Below, piece after piece: positions 20,991 through 33,362 of a stretch of 64,000 bases of DNA. A program made the position numbers and the translations under genes. The stretch spans positions 2,758,001 to 2,822,000 of the forward strand of contig JAUEDM010000003.1 in assembly GCA_033439685.1 (NCBI GenBank), written 5' to 3'. The notes below the pieces were generated by a model. That model saw only the letters and a program-made list of their open reading frames with translations, was not told where the DNA came from and did not search any database. Source of the DNA: Apodospora peruviana (Eukaryota > Ascomycota > Sordariomycetes > Sordariales > Lasiosphaeriaceae). Numbering within the stretch: the first letter of the stretch is position 1; each line of letters opens with the position of its first letter.

Positions 20991-22969
20991 ATGGCTGTTC
21001 TCGAGGCGCTGTATGAGAAGGTTGATGTCCCAGCGGTTGTGAGATTTATGTTATACCTGGTAAGTTCATGTCCATTTTGACATACTTCATTGCGTGAAAC
21101 TCAGTGCCGTCGTGTACATGAGACACGGTGTTATGTGTCAGGGTGATAAAATTCTAAAAGATGCCCAACATAAACACAGATCATCCCCCTGATCACGGCC
21201 TTCGTCACACAACGCCTCCTTTTCCACCCACTAGCCAAGTTCCCCGGGCCATGGATAAACGCCCTCTCCGATCTCCCGCCGGTCATTGCGATTTTGCGAG
21301 GCAGACAGCATGCTTATTACAGGAAGTTGCATCAGAGATACGGTACGTTAACCCCCAATGCTGTCGACTTTATGGTGGCAACGAAACGCAACTTGAGCTG
21401 ACTGATGGATTGATGATAAGGCCCCGTGGTGAGGGTTTCGCCCAACGAGCTGATCTTTTGCAGAGCAAATGCCTGGGATGATATCTACGGCAACAAAGTA
21501 TATATACCAAACCAAAAAAATGATACAGAACTGATGTACTGATATATATATAAAAAGCCCGGAAAACCAGACATGGAGAAATCCCCCCTCCAGGCGGGCG
21601 GTATGCCGCCCAACGTCCCAGCGCGCGCACTCACCCTTGCGCCGTGGGACGACCACGTGCGCCAGCGCAAGGCATGGGCGTATCCGTTCAGCAACACCGC
21701 CCTGCTGGGCCAGGAACCGCTCGTCCAGGTCTACATCTCCAAGCTCATCTCTTGTCTTGACAAACTCGTCTCCCAAGGGAAGGCAGTGAACATGGCCGCG
21801 TGGATGACGTACACCACGTTCGACATCATCGGCGAGCTGTGCTTCGCCGAGCCGTTCGGCTGTCTTGAGTCGGGCGAGCAAACGGACTGGTCGCAGGACA
21901 TTATCAAGATTGCGAACGCGGGCATGTACGAGCAGGCCAGCAGACGCATTGCGGGGGTTGGGACGTGGATGCAGGGCGTTTTGGTAAAGTGGTTGATGCC
22001 CGGGGAGGTTTGGGTGGAAAGGCAGCAGCACTTTGTGAAGAGTAGGGAGAAGACCATGAGGAGGATCAAAGATGAGGGGAGAGAACATAAGGATTTTATT
22101 TATTATGTGCTGAGGAACGCGGAGTCGAAAGCCATGTTGTCGGAGCTGGAGATTGTGATGAATACGGCGCTGTTTATGTGAGTGCTACTTACCTAGTTAT
22201 CAAGTTTGACATGGAAGTTGTTGCTGACAACTGGTTTTGTTTGCGGAACTACAGCGGTGCAGGGAGTGATACGACTGCTCTGATGCTGACGGCATGGGCG
22301 AACCTGATGCTGAGGAACCGGTCATCGTATCAAAAGTTGGTGGACGAGATTCGCGGAGCGATCAGATCGGTGGACGACATCACGTTTGCTACGGTCAGGG
22401 ACCTGGAATACCTTGGCGCGGTAATCAGCGAGAGTTTTAGGATGTGCGCGCCGGTGCCTACGAATCTCTGTCGGGTTGTTCCTGCCGGTGGTGCGCAGAT
22501 CGATGGAAATTGGGTGCCTAAGGGAGTGAGTACTACAAATAACTACCTTTGGCTTTTGTGTCTTGATTTTTAGCTGATTTAACGAACAACCCAACGACAG
22601 ACTACAGTGTCGGTATCGCCCTGGGCAGCCACGCACCTCCCGCTGAACTGGGACCGACCTCTCGAGTTCATACCGGAGAGATGGCTTGAGGGAGAACAGC
22701 AGCGGTTTCCACACGACAAGAGGCAGGCATCGCAGCCGTTTAGTTACGGACCACGCGGGTGCATTGGAAAAAACCTGGCGAATATCGAGCAGAAGCTGAT
22801 CATTGCGAACTTGCTGTTCCATTTTGATATGGATGCTGCTGAGGGGAAAGAGGAGCAGGTTGCGAATGAGAGATGGAGGTTGGATGGCGATATGGCCGGT
22901 CTGACGGCGATGTTGGTATGGGAGAAGCAACCGCTTTGGGTAAGGTTGAGCAAAAGGGTTATTGGTTGA
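20991..22969 (+). CDS. Cytochrome P450 monooxygenase
   Basis: Six exons: 20991-21059, 21180-21342, 21421-21497, 21558-22177, 22255-22525 and 22601-22969. All are in phase and give 522 residues. The N-terminus is short and only weakly hydrophobic (VVRFMLYL, IIPLITAFV) before the conserved FPGPW entry motif. The C-helix motif is WDDHVRQRKAW. The I-helix oxygen-binding motif is GAGSDTTA near residue 312, ExxR is ESFR near 369, PERW precedes the haem loop, and the haem-thiolate loop is FSYGPRGCIGKN with Cys near 453. All catalytic landmarks are intact. It is a microsomal-type fungal P450 similar to those in secondary metabolism and detoxification; the substrate cannot be told. It sits between the HeLo gene and an esterase. 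Confidence 0.9.
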
Positions 22970-23900
22970 AGATGGGGGGATGTATGGAGGCTGGTGATGA
23001 TGGTATGGATTATGGCTTGGTATTGCTTTTGTATATGAGGCAATTCAGTCCTACATACGACGATGCAGTCATGGTTCATCACCTCTAGATACAACGGATG
23101 AGGTTTCTACTTACTAGGAGTTTGCCAACATGGGAAGGCAGCTGGCCCGGTTGAACGGGATTGATCATTTGCAGCCTCTTTATTCCCGTCGACTTCGGTT
23201 GGAGAAACAGACTCGCAAACCCCAATTTCTGTTTTATTTTAGAAGTTTCTTTTCTAAATCGCTTCCTCGGTTCGATGTCTTCTTCTCCAGGGTTCATGAT
23301 GGGATCGAGGAGGGGATCGCGGGAACTCCACAAATAATTTATTTATTAGGCTAATTATAATGATTACAGAATGGAACCATTACCATTCCCGCCCAGTCAC
23401 CGTCGTTTTTCCTTTCTGTTTCCCCACACGTATTCCCGAGAGAAGTATCGTCCGTAGGTAAAGTACCTACGTCGCCGTGTGCCTTAATCAGGACCTGCGG
23501 ATAATGATGCCCCTTTCCCGCTAGTGCAGAGAGGATCGTACATCTTGTCCAACTTTGTTGCGATTCTATACGGCAAGAAAGGAAAAAAAAAAGAAAAAAA
23601 AAGAAAAAAAAGAAGTGGTTTTCTGTCCAAGACGGAATTCCGGAAGAAGAGATGAAGAATCGTCCCGTCTCTCTCCCCTGCAGTGAATCAAATAGACGAA
23701 CGAGTGTGGGCGGGGTCTGTTTGTCTGTTCTGTTGTCTGTACCTAGGTAGGTTGGTAGCCCGCTTGCCCGGGAGGGAGCAAGCAAGCAAGCAAGCAAGCG
23801 TCGACGTCGCAACGGGAGAGATGCGTCCATCTTCCGGCGGTATGGTAACCGTTGTATAAAAAATATATTACACATATATCGATCGACGGACGGCGGCACG
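22970..23900. other. Intergenic region with simple repeats
   Basis: P450 3' flank and esterase promoter. It contains an A-rich tract with G interruptions at about 23581-23611 and a GCAA tetranucleotide run near 23779-23799, followed by AT-rich sequence. No gene was recognised. Confidence 0.55.
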
Positions 23901-26336
23901 ATGGATTGGGGAAAAAGGAAGAAGAACCAGCTTTATCCTCGTCCTTCACCTTCACCTTCACCTCGTCACCGCCATCCCGCAAGATCGTCGTTTCCTCTTG
24001 GCAGGGTCCTGGCCACCGCTGTTGCTGTTGCTGCCGCGGTTGTTGCCATCGTGCTGTACCCTACAGGTTCTGAAAGAATGATGCAAAGGTTGCTGGTCAA
24101 GGTCAGAGTGGTGTTGGCGCTGCTTCTCGGGGTCTGGACGGTCCTCGTTGCTGGTGGTGTCAACACCACCGCGCCGCCGCCCTCTCCAAGGAGTCTGAAA
24201 TCCGATGTGACTATTCTGATTAATAATGACCTCCAAGGTGGGTTTAAAACTGTTTCCAACATGCTAGTGAGTGTGGAAGACGCTGATGAGGACCGTGGCC
24301 AGGGGAAACCAGTCCGCTCTCGACCTCGGGCGTATTACTCCTGAGCGGTCGTCGGACATATGCCGAGGCCTCTGCCGGCTGCCAGGCCCTGGGCGAACGG
24401 CTCTGGGCACCCGAGACGAAGACGGCCAGCATCCAGCCGAACCTTGATTACATTCAGTACTATCAAGGACGTAGTAGAAACACGACGACGTCAGGGGTGT
24501 ACTGGATCGCTTCGACTCTGGAGGGCGGAGAAGAGGATGGCACTGTTGTTCCGAGGACTATCGATGCCTCTGGGGCTGTTTCTTCTGGTGTCTATGCGGG
24601 AACGGCGAGACTGCAGGCATTGTGCACCCAAACTGCCCCGTACTCGACGCAAAACTCTCAGGATACGGGGCCAAAGTGGCAGGTTGCTGTCGAGGCGAAT
24701 AACCAGACTCTTACGGGGTAAGCACACACTTTTTTCCCCCTTTTAGGTTGAGATAGTAGAGAAATTGTCTGACAATCTTAGATACCGTGATCACCTCTCG
24801 TTCCGCTTCCTCGGAATCCGCTACGCACCGCAACCCAAAAGATTCACCTACTCAACCCCCTTTCAGGGGTCGGGCGAACATGTCTCGGCCCTAAACTTTG
24901 GCAACCAGTGCATCCAGGGCTCAAACACAGGAAGCGAGGACTGTTTGTTTCTAAACATCTGGACGCCTTATCTTCCCAGCCCGGCGCCCTCGTTCTGTTC
25001 CTTGCTACAAAAACCGCTCCGTTCGGTAGGGATCTGGATCCACGGCGGTGCCTTCACAGGTGGAACCGCCAACGACGCGACCTTTGACGGCGGCAACATG
25101 GCTTCCCGAGGCGATATGGTTCTCGTGGCCATCAACTACCGGCTCACGACCCTGGGCTTCCTAGCCCTCAAAGACGGCGTGACAAACGGGAACTATGGGC
25201 TGGCGGACCAGATTGCCGCCCTCGACTGGGTGCGCGCCCACATCCAAAACTTTGGCGGCGACCCCGACCGCATCACCGTCTTCGGCCAGTCCGCCGGAGC
25301 CGGTTCCGTCCGCGCCTTGATGGCCTCCCCGAAAGCGGCAGGTAAATTTGCCGCCGCGATCCCACTCAGCAATCTGGGGGGTCTCAACTACGGTACGACC
25401 TACTCGAGGTACTATACCATCGACCAAGAGATGGCCGTCGCCGGCGCCGCCATCCTTAATGCGGCCAACTGCACCGCCGCAGCGTCACAGGTCGACTGCC
25501 TGCGTGCCGTGCCGGCGTTTACGCTGTCGAGCAAGCTCGGTACCGTTGCGCGCTATCTCGTCGTCGACGGGACCTATCTCGTCTCCTCCGAGCTGGAACT
25601 CAAGACGGGTCCCCCGCTGCACGTGCATATCATGATGGGCATCACTCATGACGACGGCGGGCCTTTTATTGATTACCCGAAAAGTACCAATCAGACGGAA
25701 TACCTGATCTCATCAGGTTTTAATCCTCCGCCGGCCGAACTGTTTCCCTTGGCGGCGACGACTGACAACGCAACGCTGAACCTATACAACACCACCTCCC
25801 GGCTGGCGACGGACGCCATCTTTCGGTGCGTCGACCAAGCCACCGTCTATACTGGATTACAGTCGGGCCGGTTCGCCTCGGTTTATTATTATGAGTTTGA
25901 TCGGTCATACCAGACGACCGGCTGGCCGGGGACTGATGTCTGCAACCCGCCCAAGACGGCAGACCACCCGCACGGCGACCCGAGCAAACCGTATTTCAAA
26001 TGCCATTCGGGCGAGCTGTACTATGTCTTTGGGAACTTGGCGAGGCAGGGGTTGCCGATGCGCGATGATAGGGACCTGCCATTTGAGCAGGCGGTTTTGG
26101 ATCGGTTTGCGTCGTTTGTAAGGACATATGATCCGAATCCTGATGAAGGGTTTCTGAGGGCTAGAGGGTTTGAGACAAGTCTGATAGGTGAGGGAGAAGG
26201 GGCTCGGTGGCTACCTGCTACGAAAGAGCGAGGCATGACGATGAGGGTGCTGGATACGCCTAGTTATCAGACGGGGTTTAGGGAGCTGGAACAGTGTAAG
26301 GGGTTGGGGCTGGGGTTGGAGAGTTATTATGGTTAA
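23901..26336 (+). CDS. Type-B carboxylesterase/lipase (alpha/beta hydrolase), membrane-anchored or secreted
   Basis: Three exons, 23901-24237, 24303-24717 and 24782-26336, give 768 residues. Two hydrophobic stretches near the N-terminus (RVLATAVAVAAAVVAIVLYP and VVLALLLGVWTVLVAG) predict membrane anchoring. Alternatively, starting at the Met codons at 24079/24082 would make the second stretch a signal peptide. The catalytic domain shows the oxyanion loop HGGAFTGG, nucleophile elbow FGQSAGAG with Ser near 421, and His near 659 in KCHSGELYYVFGN. The acid position reads THDDGGPF, Asp where type-B enzymes usually have Glu. A domain of about 200 residues precedes it (YAEASAGCQALGERLW). The reaction is ester hydrolysis; the substrate is unknown. 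It is followed by the ABCC transporter in the same orientation. Confidence 0.87.
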
Positions 26337-27123
26337 AGTAAGGGGAATAGGGCGATTTGGGCTTCTAGGGTTTGTGAATAATAATAATAATAATAATAAT
26401 ATAATAATAATACAATCAAAAATCCAAAGTTCACGATGTGAGGTCCACGTACACCTACTTCATGTATTATCTGATCGGGGACAAACTCGCACGCTCGTAT
26501 GGATGGGGCATTGACGTTAGGTATCCGTACCTAGGTAGTGAGTGACCCGGTGTCTGGAAGCCAAGAGCCCAAAGAATCAAGAGGATTGATTCGCTAGAAA
26601 AACAGTTGGTGGGGTTGAGCTCCGAAGTTAGGGCGGGGATACAACTAAAAGGTACGAACCTGGGGTTCTCGCCGCTGCGTCAAATAGTTAACGGGCTCCT
26701 CAGGTTGTGCGTTGGATTGGGCAATTCACAAGTACCAGGCTAGTCGCCCGCATTCGGAAGCGGCCCGGCATGCAGCTAAAGTGCTAAACTTCCATCAAGC
26801 AGCACCCTTCGGCGCCTTCCATCTCTTCTTCACGATACCTACGGATATCAATTACTGTATCAACCCACCGCTGCTGACAAACCGGTCCCGTTGTTTTTAC
26901 ACCTGTTCTCCTCGCCTTTCTTCCCTTAGGTTTCTACGCCTTTGCATATTTTATAGATATTCTCTCTTCTTCCGCGCATTGCCAAACAGCCCAAGGTACC
27001 CAGTTTTAGACGACGCCTTCTCCGTCCGATAGCTCTTATCCGACATCATCTCCGACGACAAACTGCCCCCCCCCCCCATGCTATGACGCCGTTGGCTTCT
27101 ACCACGAGGACATAGCTGCGCCA
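26337..27123. other. Intergenic region: AAT microsatellite and ABCC leader
   Basis: An (AAT)n-type tract spans about 26377-26412 just after the esterase stop. The 3' half is the ABCC gene leader, ending in a 12-C run (27066-27077) and two short upstream reading frames. No other gene was seen. Confidence 0.6.
27078..27115 (+). promoter_or_regulatory. Two overlapping upstream ORFs in the ABCC leader
   Basis: ATG CTA TGA at 27078-27086 overlaps a second ATG at 27083 whose frame runs ten codons to TAG at 27113-27115, eight bases before the main ATG at 27124. Such short frames usually lower initiation at the main start. Whether they are in the mRNA depends on the unmapped transcript start. Confidence 0.5.
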
Positions 27124-30100
27124 ATGGGGGTGCAAGGTTTTGACGGCGAGTTTGGGTCCTCGTCGCAGAAGGTCATGCTGCCTGCGACGGGCTCGTTCAC
27201 GGGTTATTATCAACATACTGTCGAGCTTGGGAGCGGTTACCTATCCGCTACCCAAGACTCCAAGCAGCCATTATGCGGCAATGAGGAAGGCTGGGGCCCG
27301 CTGAGTCCATTCCGATACGACTTCACCCCGTGCTTCATCGATGTGTGGGTCGCCAGCGTTGCGCTATTTGGTCTGGTTGCCGGATCGGTTGCCGTCTGGT
27401 GGTTGCTGCGGTGGAAGAGGCCAACGCCCGTTGCCAAGGATTGGCATTTCTGGACAAAACAGGTGGGTTGACTGACACACAAAAGAAAGACTGCGAATCA
27501 AGATTGACGCAATGGCTATCTAGGTTCTGCTCGCTCTCGTCGTCGCCGATGTCGCCGTGCAACTGGTTCTGCAGATCATCAGCTACCCTGGCATCTGGTT
27601 TGGAGATTTCAGGGTCTGGGCCACAGCCCTTACGATACTATCCCTCCTCGTGATATTTGCGATTCAATGGCTCGAGCATTCGCGACTACGAAATGCCAAC
27701 GGTGTCGTCTTGTTCTACTGGCTGTTCCTCCTCATCGCCCTTGCCGTCAAGCTCCGGTCCCTCATCTCCCAGCAGATCTACGCCAAGAGTTTACCCTACT
27801 TCATTATATACTGCTTTGGGTACGGTCTGGTGGCGGTCGAGTTCATGTTTGAGTGGCTGTGGCCAAAGAAGAACGATGCTTACGACGCACTGGTTGAAAA
27901 AGACGAATGCCCAGTCGAATATGCTACCGTCTTTTCCCAGCTCACTTTCTCATGGATAACGCCATTGATGAAACATGGCTATTCTACATTTCTCACTGAG
28001 GAGGATCTTTGGGGACTTGCCCACAAGGACACTACCAAAGCCACCGGTGCAGCCTTTGGGGATGCATGGAAACGTGAGCTTGAGAATCGTAGCCACCCCT
28101 CACTCTGGCTCGCCCTGTTTCGAGCGTATGGTGGTCCGTATATACTCGCAGGCTTTTTCAAGATCGGTAACGATCTTTCGGCATTCACCCAACCGCAACT
28201 CTTGAGACTCCTCATTGCCTTTATTGGCTCGTACGGGGTCGGGCAAGAGCCGCAGCCGGTGATCAAAGGAGCAGCCATTGCCTTGGCCATGTTTGCCGTC
28301 GCCGTCTTTCAGATGATCATGATTCACCAATACTTCCAGCTAGCCTTTGTTACGGGCATGAGGATCAAGGGTGGACTGACCTCGTCCATCTACAGGAAGG
28401 CACTGAAGCTTTCCAACGAGGGGCGGGCGAGCAAGTCCACGGGCGACGTTGTGAACTACATGGCGGTTGATGCCCAGCGTCTTCAGGACGTGACGCAGTT
28501 CGCCCAACAGTTATGGTCTGCGCCATTCCAAATCATCATTTGCATGGTATCTCTGTATCAGCTGGTTGGGTGGTCTATGCTTGCTGGCATAGGAGTTATG
28601 ATTGTCATGATCCCCGTCAATGGGTTGATCGCCAGGTTCATGAAGAACTTGCAAAAAAAGCAAATGAAGAACAAGGATGCCAGAAGCCGGCTGATTGCCG
28701 AAATCATCAACAACATGAAGAGCATCAAGTTATATGCCTGGGGTGCGGCCTTCATGAACAAGCTAAATTATATCAGGAACGACCAGGAGTTGAAGAACCT
28801 TCGAAAGATCGGTGCCGGCCAAGCATTTGCCAACTTTACTTGGTCCACAACGCCATTTCTTGTGTCTTGCTCAACGTTCGCCGTCTACGTGCTCACACAC
28901 GACACGCCCCTGACGACCGCCATCGTCTTCCCCTGTCTAGGTATGGAAACCCTGGCCATTTTACTTTGACCGGAGAAACTAACTGGTGGCTCTTCCAGCG
29001 CTTTTCAACCTGCTCACTTTCCCTCTCGCCGTTCTACCCATGGTCATTACGTCGATCATTGAGGCTAGTGTTGCAGCCGGCCGTCTCACAGCCTTTCTGA
29101 CAGCTGAAGAAATTCAGCAGGATGCCATTATCGTGAAGCCTGCTGTAGAAGAGGCCGGAGAGGAGGCGGTCACTATCCGTAATGGCACCTTTTCATGGAA
29201 CCGCCATGAAAGCAAGAACGCTTTGATGGACATCAACTTCAGCGCACACAAGGGCGAGCTGTCCTGTATTGTGGGTCGCGTTGGAGCTGGCAAGAGCTCA
29301 TTCTTGCAAAGCATACTCGGCGATCTGTGGAAGGTCAAAGGCGAGGTTACGGTTCATGGAACTGTTGCGTATGCCAACCAGTCCGCCTGGATCATGAACG
29401 CTACTGTTCGAGAAAACATCATTTTCGGTTATAGATACGACTCCAACTTCTACGAGAAAACGGTCAAGGCCTGCGCACTACTCGATGATTTCAATCAACT
29501 ACCTGACGGGGATGAGACAGTTGTTGGAGAGCGCGGTATCTCGCTGAGTGGTGGACAGAAAGCTCGCGTCGCCCTTGCCAGAGCCGTATACGCGAGAGCC
29601 GATATCTATCTACTTGACGATGTTCTTTCCGCCGTTGATTCTCACGTCGGTCGCCACCTCATTGACAACGTCCTCGGTCCCAAAGGTCTCCTTAGTACGA
29701 AGACGAGAATTTTGGCTACAAACTCTATACCTGTCCTGGTTCAATCCGATTACATTTGCCTAATGAAGGATGGCGAGATCGCTGAAAAGGGGACATATCG
29801 ACAGCTCATGGCAATGAGAGGCTTGGTATCGGACTTGATCAAGACAGCTGGGCAGAACGACTCGGGACAGAGTTCCTTGGATGGCTCACCGGGCGGGAGT
29901 GATAGCGAGACTTCCACGGTCAATGAAGCAGAAAACAGCCAGGAGAAGGAGGAGATGGAAGAGGCTCAGGAAGGACTCGCCTCTCTCCAGGCAATCAGGC
30001 CGGGACCTGGAAGTTCGTCTGCTAGGATTCAGAGACGGTCTGGTAGTGTCGCGACGCTACGCCGAGCCAGTACTGCTAGCTTTAAGGGGCCCAGGGGCAA

Positions 30101-33100
30101 GCTCCACGACGAGGAGAACCCGAGCAAAACCAGAACAAGCAAAGAGCACTCCGAGCAGGGCAAAGTCAAGTGGTCAGGTAGGAATCATTCTATTGTCCAG
30201 TCCCGTGTTCTCGTCATTTAACAACCTCCACAAACAGTCTACGCCGAATACGCCAAAACGAGCAATCTATACGCGGTCGCGATCTATCTGATCGCTCTCC
30301 TCGCCTCTCAGACAGCTGGAATTGGTGAGTTTGCCGTCTTTCCAACCCCCATCTTCACTATCGCAACCTCTCGTCTTCGTAGAGTAGAGCCTTCACGGCA
30401 CGCCAGAATCATCAATCTCTGGTGACTCGCCAAGCGCGGTCGCCTCATTGACCTCCGTTACACCGTTGCGACTCGCTGCCTTGCTCTTCACGGAGGACGA
30501 GAGATAGACACACCGCTATTTTGCGTGATTTCCTCCTGTAGTTGCACGTGCGCCGTTTAACTCAAAATTCTCTAGGCGCCAATGTGTGGTTAAAGAACTG
30601 GACCGATCACAACACCAAGGCCGGCGGGAATCCCGAGGTCGTCAAATACATTGGCATCTACTTCGCCTTCGGAATTGGCTCCGCTGCGCTGACAGTGATA
30701 CAAACCTTGATTCTCTGGATCTTCTGCTCGATTGAGGTATGTGTTGATGCTAGCACAGTAGGTAATGATCTGTGCTCACTCAGGACTCGTATAGGCATCT
30801 CGAAAGCTGCATGAGAGAATGGCCACGGCGATCTTTAGGTCACCGATGTCCTTTTTCGACGTGACTCCTGCCGGACGCATATTGAACAGGTTCTCGAGGT
30901 ACGTCATGCTCGGTGTTTCATCTCGTCCTACGCTGCCTCTTACCCCTTTCTACCCGACGTGGGACGAGCCTAATGCAATGCCGTTTGGATTTGGACCAAG
31001 TGGCACCATCCACAAGAGTTGTCAGTCAGAACTGTGCCTCGTTGCCGTAGCACATGGCCTCGTTTTGTCGCAGCCGGAGCATTATGCAGTGTCCTTCCCC
31101 AAAGAAAGTATAGTGAGATGCAATCCATATACTGACTGTGCCGCCTCCCCGCTGGCAGTGACATCTATCGTGTCGATGAGGTGCTTGCGCGCACGTTCAA
31201 TATGCTCTTCACCAACGCGGCAAGGTCGGGATTCACGCTCGTCGTGATTTCGGTCTCTACGCCCGCCTTCACCGCCTTCATCTTACCGCTGGGTTGGATG
31301 TACATTTACATTCAGCGGTATTATCTGCGGACATCGCGGGAGCTCAAGAGACTGGATAGCGTTAGTCGCAGCCCGATATATGCGCACTTTCAAGAGTCTC
31401 TTGGCGGCACTTCGACCATTCGTGCTTATCGCCAGCAGGACAGGTTTGAGCACGAAAATGAGTGGCGGGTCGACGCCAATCTGCGCGCGTACTTCCCCTC
31501 GATCAGCGCGAATAGGTGGTTGGCGATACGGCTCGAGTTCATCGGTGCCATTGTCATCCTTATGGCCGCTGGCTTCGCCGTCATCTCCGTCGCGAACGGC
31601 ATTCCATTGAGTGACGGGATGGTCGGTTTGGCTATGTCCTACGCGCTGCAGATCACCGGATCTCTCAACTGGATCGTCCGCCAGACCGTTGAGGTGGAGA
31701 CCAATATCGTATCTGTAGAGCGTGTTCTCGAATACGCGCGTCTCCCTAGCGAGGCGCCCGAGATCATTCATCGCAATAGGCCGCCAGTAAGCTGGCCGTC
31801 GCGTGGCGAGGTGGAGTTCAACAACTACAGCACGCGTTATCGTGAGGGTCTCGACCTGGTGCTCAAGAATATCACCTTGGACATCAAGTCACACGAGAAG
31901 ATTGGCGTCGTCGGACGGACAGGGGCCGGCAAGTCTTCGTTGACGTTGGCGCTGTTCAGGATCATTGAGGCGGATACGGGTGAAATCAATATCGATGGTC
32001 TAAACACAGCGAGCATTGGATTGCTGGATCTACGGCGGCGGCTGGCTATCATTCCGCAAGATGCGGCTCTGTTTGAAGGAACCATCCGGGACAACCTTGA
32101 CCCCGGTCATGTTCACGACGACACCGAGCTGTGGAGCGTCCTGGGTATGATATTACACGACCTTATCTCCCCTTCAAAGTCCAGAGAGCACACGGCGTAG
32201 CCTTTTACGTGCCAGGCGACATTGGTGGTGGTGCACAACGCTAACCAGTCGTACAGAGCACGCCCGGCTAAAAGATCACGTCGCCGGTATGGACGGTGGG
32301 CTGGAGGCCAAGATCCACGAAGGAGGTAAGCTGTGCATGTTCACTTGTCGTCTAGTCACCCTCGCCCCGCGCTTTCTGTCGGCTTTTGTCTGCATGGATC
32401 TCTGTCACAAACGGGTATCCCGATCTCGTCTCGATGCTGTCGGGGCCCGCGTTGCAATAGATTGATTGTGCGTCGGTATTTCCAGGTGGACAATGGTCGC
32501 CGGGATACCCTCCTCCCCCCTCCCCCCCACGAGTGCATCCGTCAGCTTTGGGCCACAAGGTGGCAGGTGGGCCAGAGGGGCGTCTTGCTTCCATCTGGCT
32601 GCTGTATTCAGAGTCCCTTGCATGATCTCCCTCGCATTGCAGAAGGACCAAACATGTGTGCTCCCACACATGCACTCTATCTGCTGTCGCGATTTGCCAT
32701 TCTCTTTTCGCTCACCGACTTCACCTTCCACATCCCTCCACCATGCCGAGGCGGAAACTGTGCCGGCATGCATATCCCCTTTTACCTTGTCTTGTTGGTT
32801 ATCCAGCTGGACTGCCAAGACACCGAGAGAAACTCTGGATGGAGGCACACCCAAAGACCAATACCTGTCGGTGGTCGAAAGTATCGACGGAGTCAAAAAC
32901 ATGTCTCAAGTGCTAACTGCCCAAATTTTTGGTGAACAGGATCCAATCTGTCCCAGGGCCAACGGCAGCTCGTATCGCTGGCACGCGCCATGCTGACGCC
33001 ATCCAACATCCTGGTCCTCGACGAGGCAACAGCCGCCGTCGACGTGCAGACGGACGCCATGCTACAGGCGACGCTGCGTGGACCGCTTTTTGCTAATCGG

Positions 33101-33268
33101 ACTATCATCACGGTGGCGCACCGCATCAATACGATTCTGGACAGCGACCGCGTTGTGGTCCTGGAGAAGGGCGAGGTGATTGAGTTTGATACGCCGAAGG
33201 AACTGCTGAAGAAGCAGGGCATGTTTTACAGTTTGGTCAAGGAGGCTGGGTTGTTTGAGGATGAATAG
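27124..33268 (+). CDS. ABCC-family (MRP/Ycf1-type) full ABC transporter
   Basis: Nine exons: 27124-27462, 27524-28940, 28999-30177, 30238-30324, 30576-30736, 30795-30898, 31159-32144, 32257-32325 and 32940-33268. Phases agree throughout and give about 1,556 residues. An N-terminal TMD0 follows the fungal motif EGWGPLSPFRYDFTPCF, then TMD1. NBD1 has Walker A GRVGAGKSS near 677, signature LSGGQKAR near 766 and Walker B YLLDDV. A Ser/acidic linker leads to TMD2. NBD2 has GRTGAGKSS near 1347, signature LSQGQRQL near 1450, Walker B ILVLDEAT and switch His in VAHR. The Asp in place of Glu after Walker B of NBD1 is the usual ABCC asymmetry. The family exports glutathione conjugates, metals or toxins, often at the vacuole. 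Introns of 251, 260 and 614 bases are unusually long. Confidence 0.92.
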
Positions 33269-33342
33269 ATTAGCGAGTGACGGACAGGCGTGTAAAAGCT
33301 AGGCTTCGTATGGTGACCATCAAAAATTGTAAACAAATTTCA

Positions 33343-33362
33343 ATATATATATATATATATAT
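33343..33362. repeat. (AT)10 microsatellite
   Basis: Ten uninterrupted AT units 75 bases after the ABCC stop codon. Confidence 0.85.

Noticed and set aside
32333..32996. Open frames on both strands inside the 614-base ABCC intron
   Set aside because: They overlap in several frames at once and show no protein-like pattern. The intron boundaries are fixed by the NBD2 protein sequence.
8710..33268. Secondary-metabolite biosynthetic cluster
   Set aside because: No polyketide synthase, peptide synthetase, terpene cyclase or prenyltransferase was found, so only an accessory/detoxification reading is kept.
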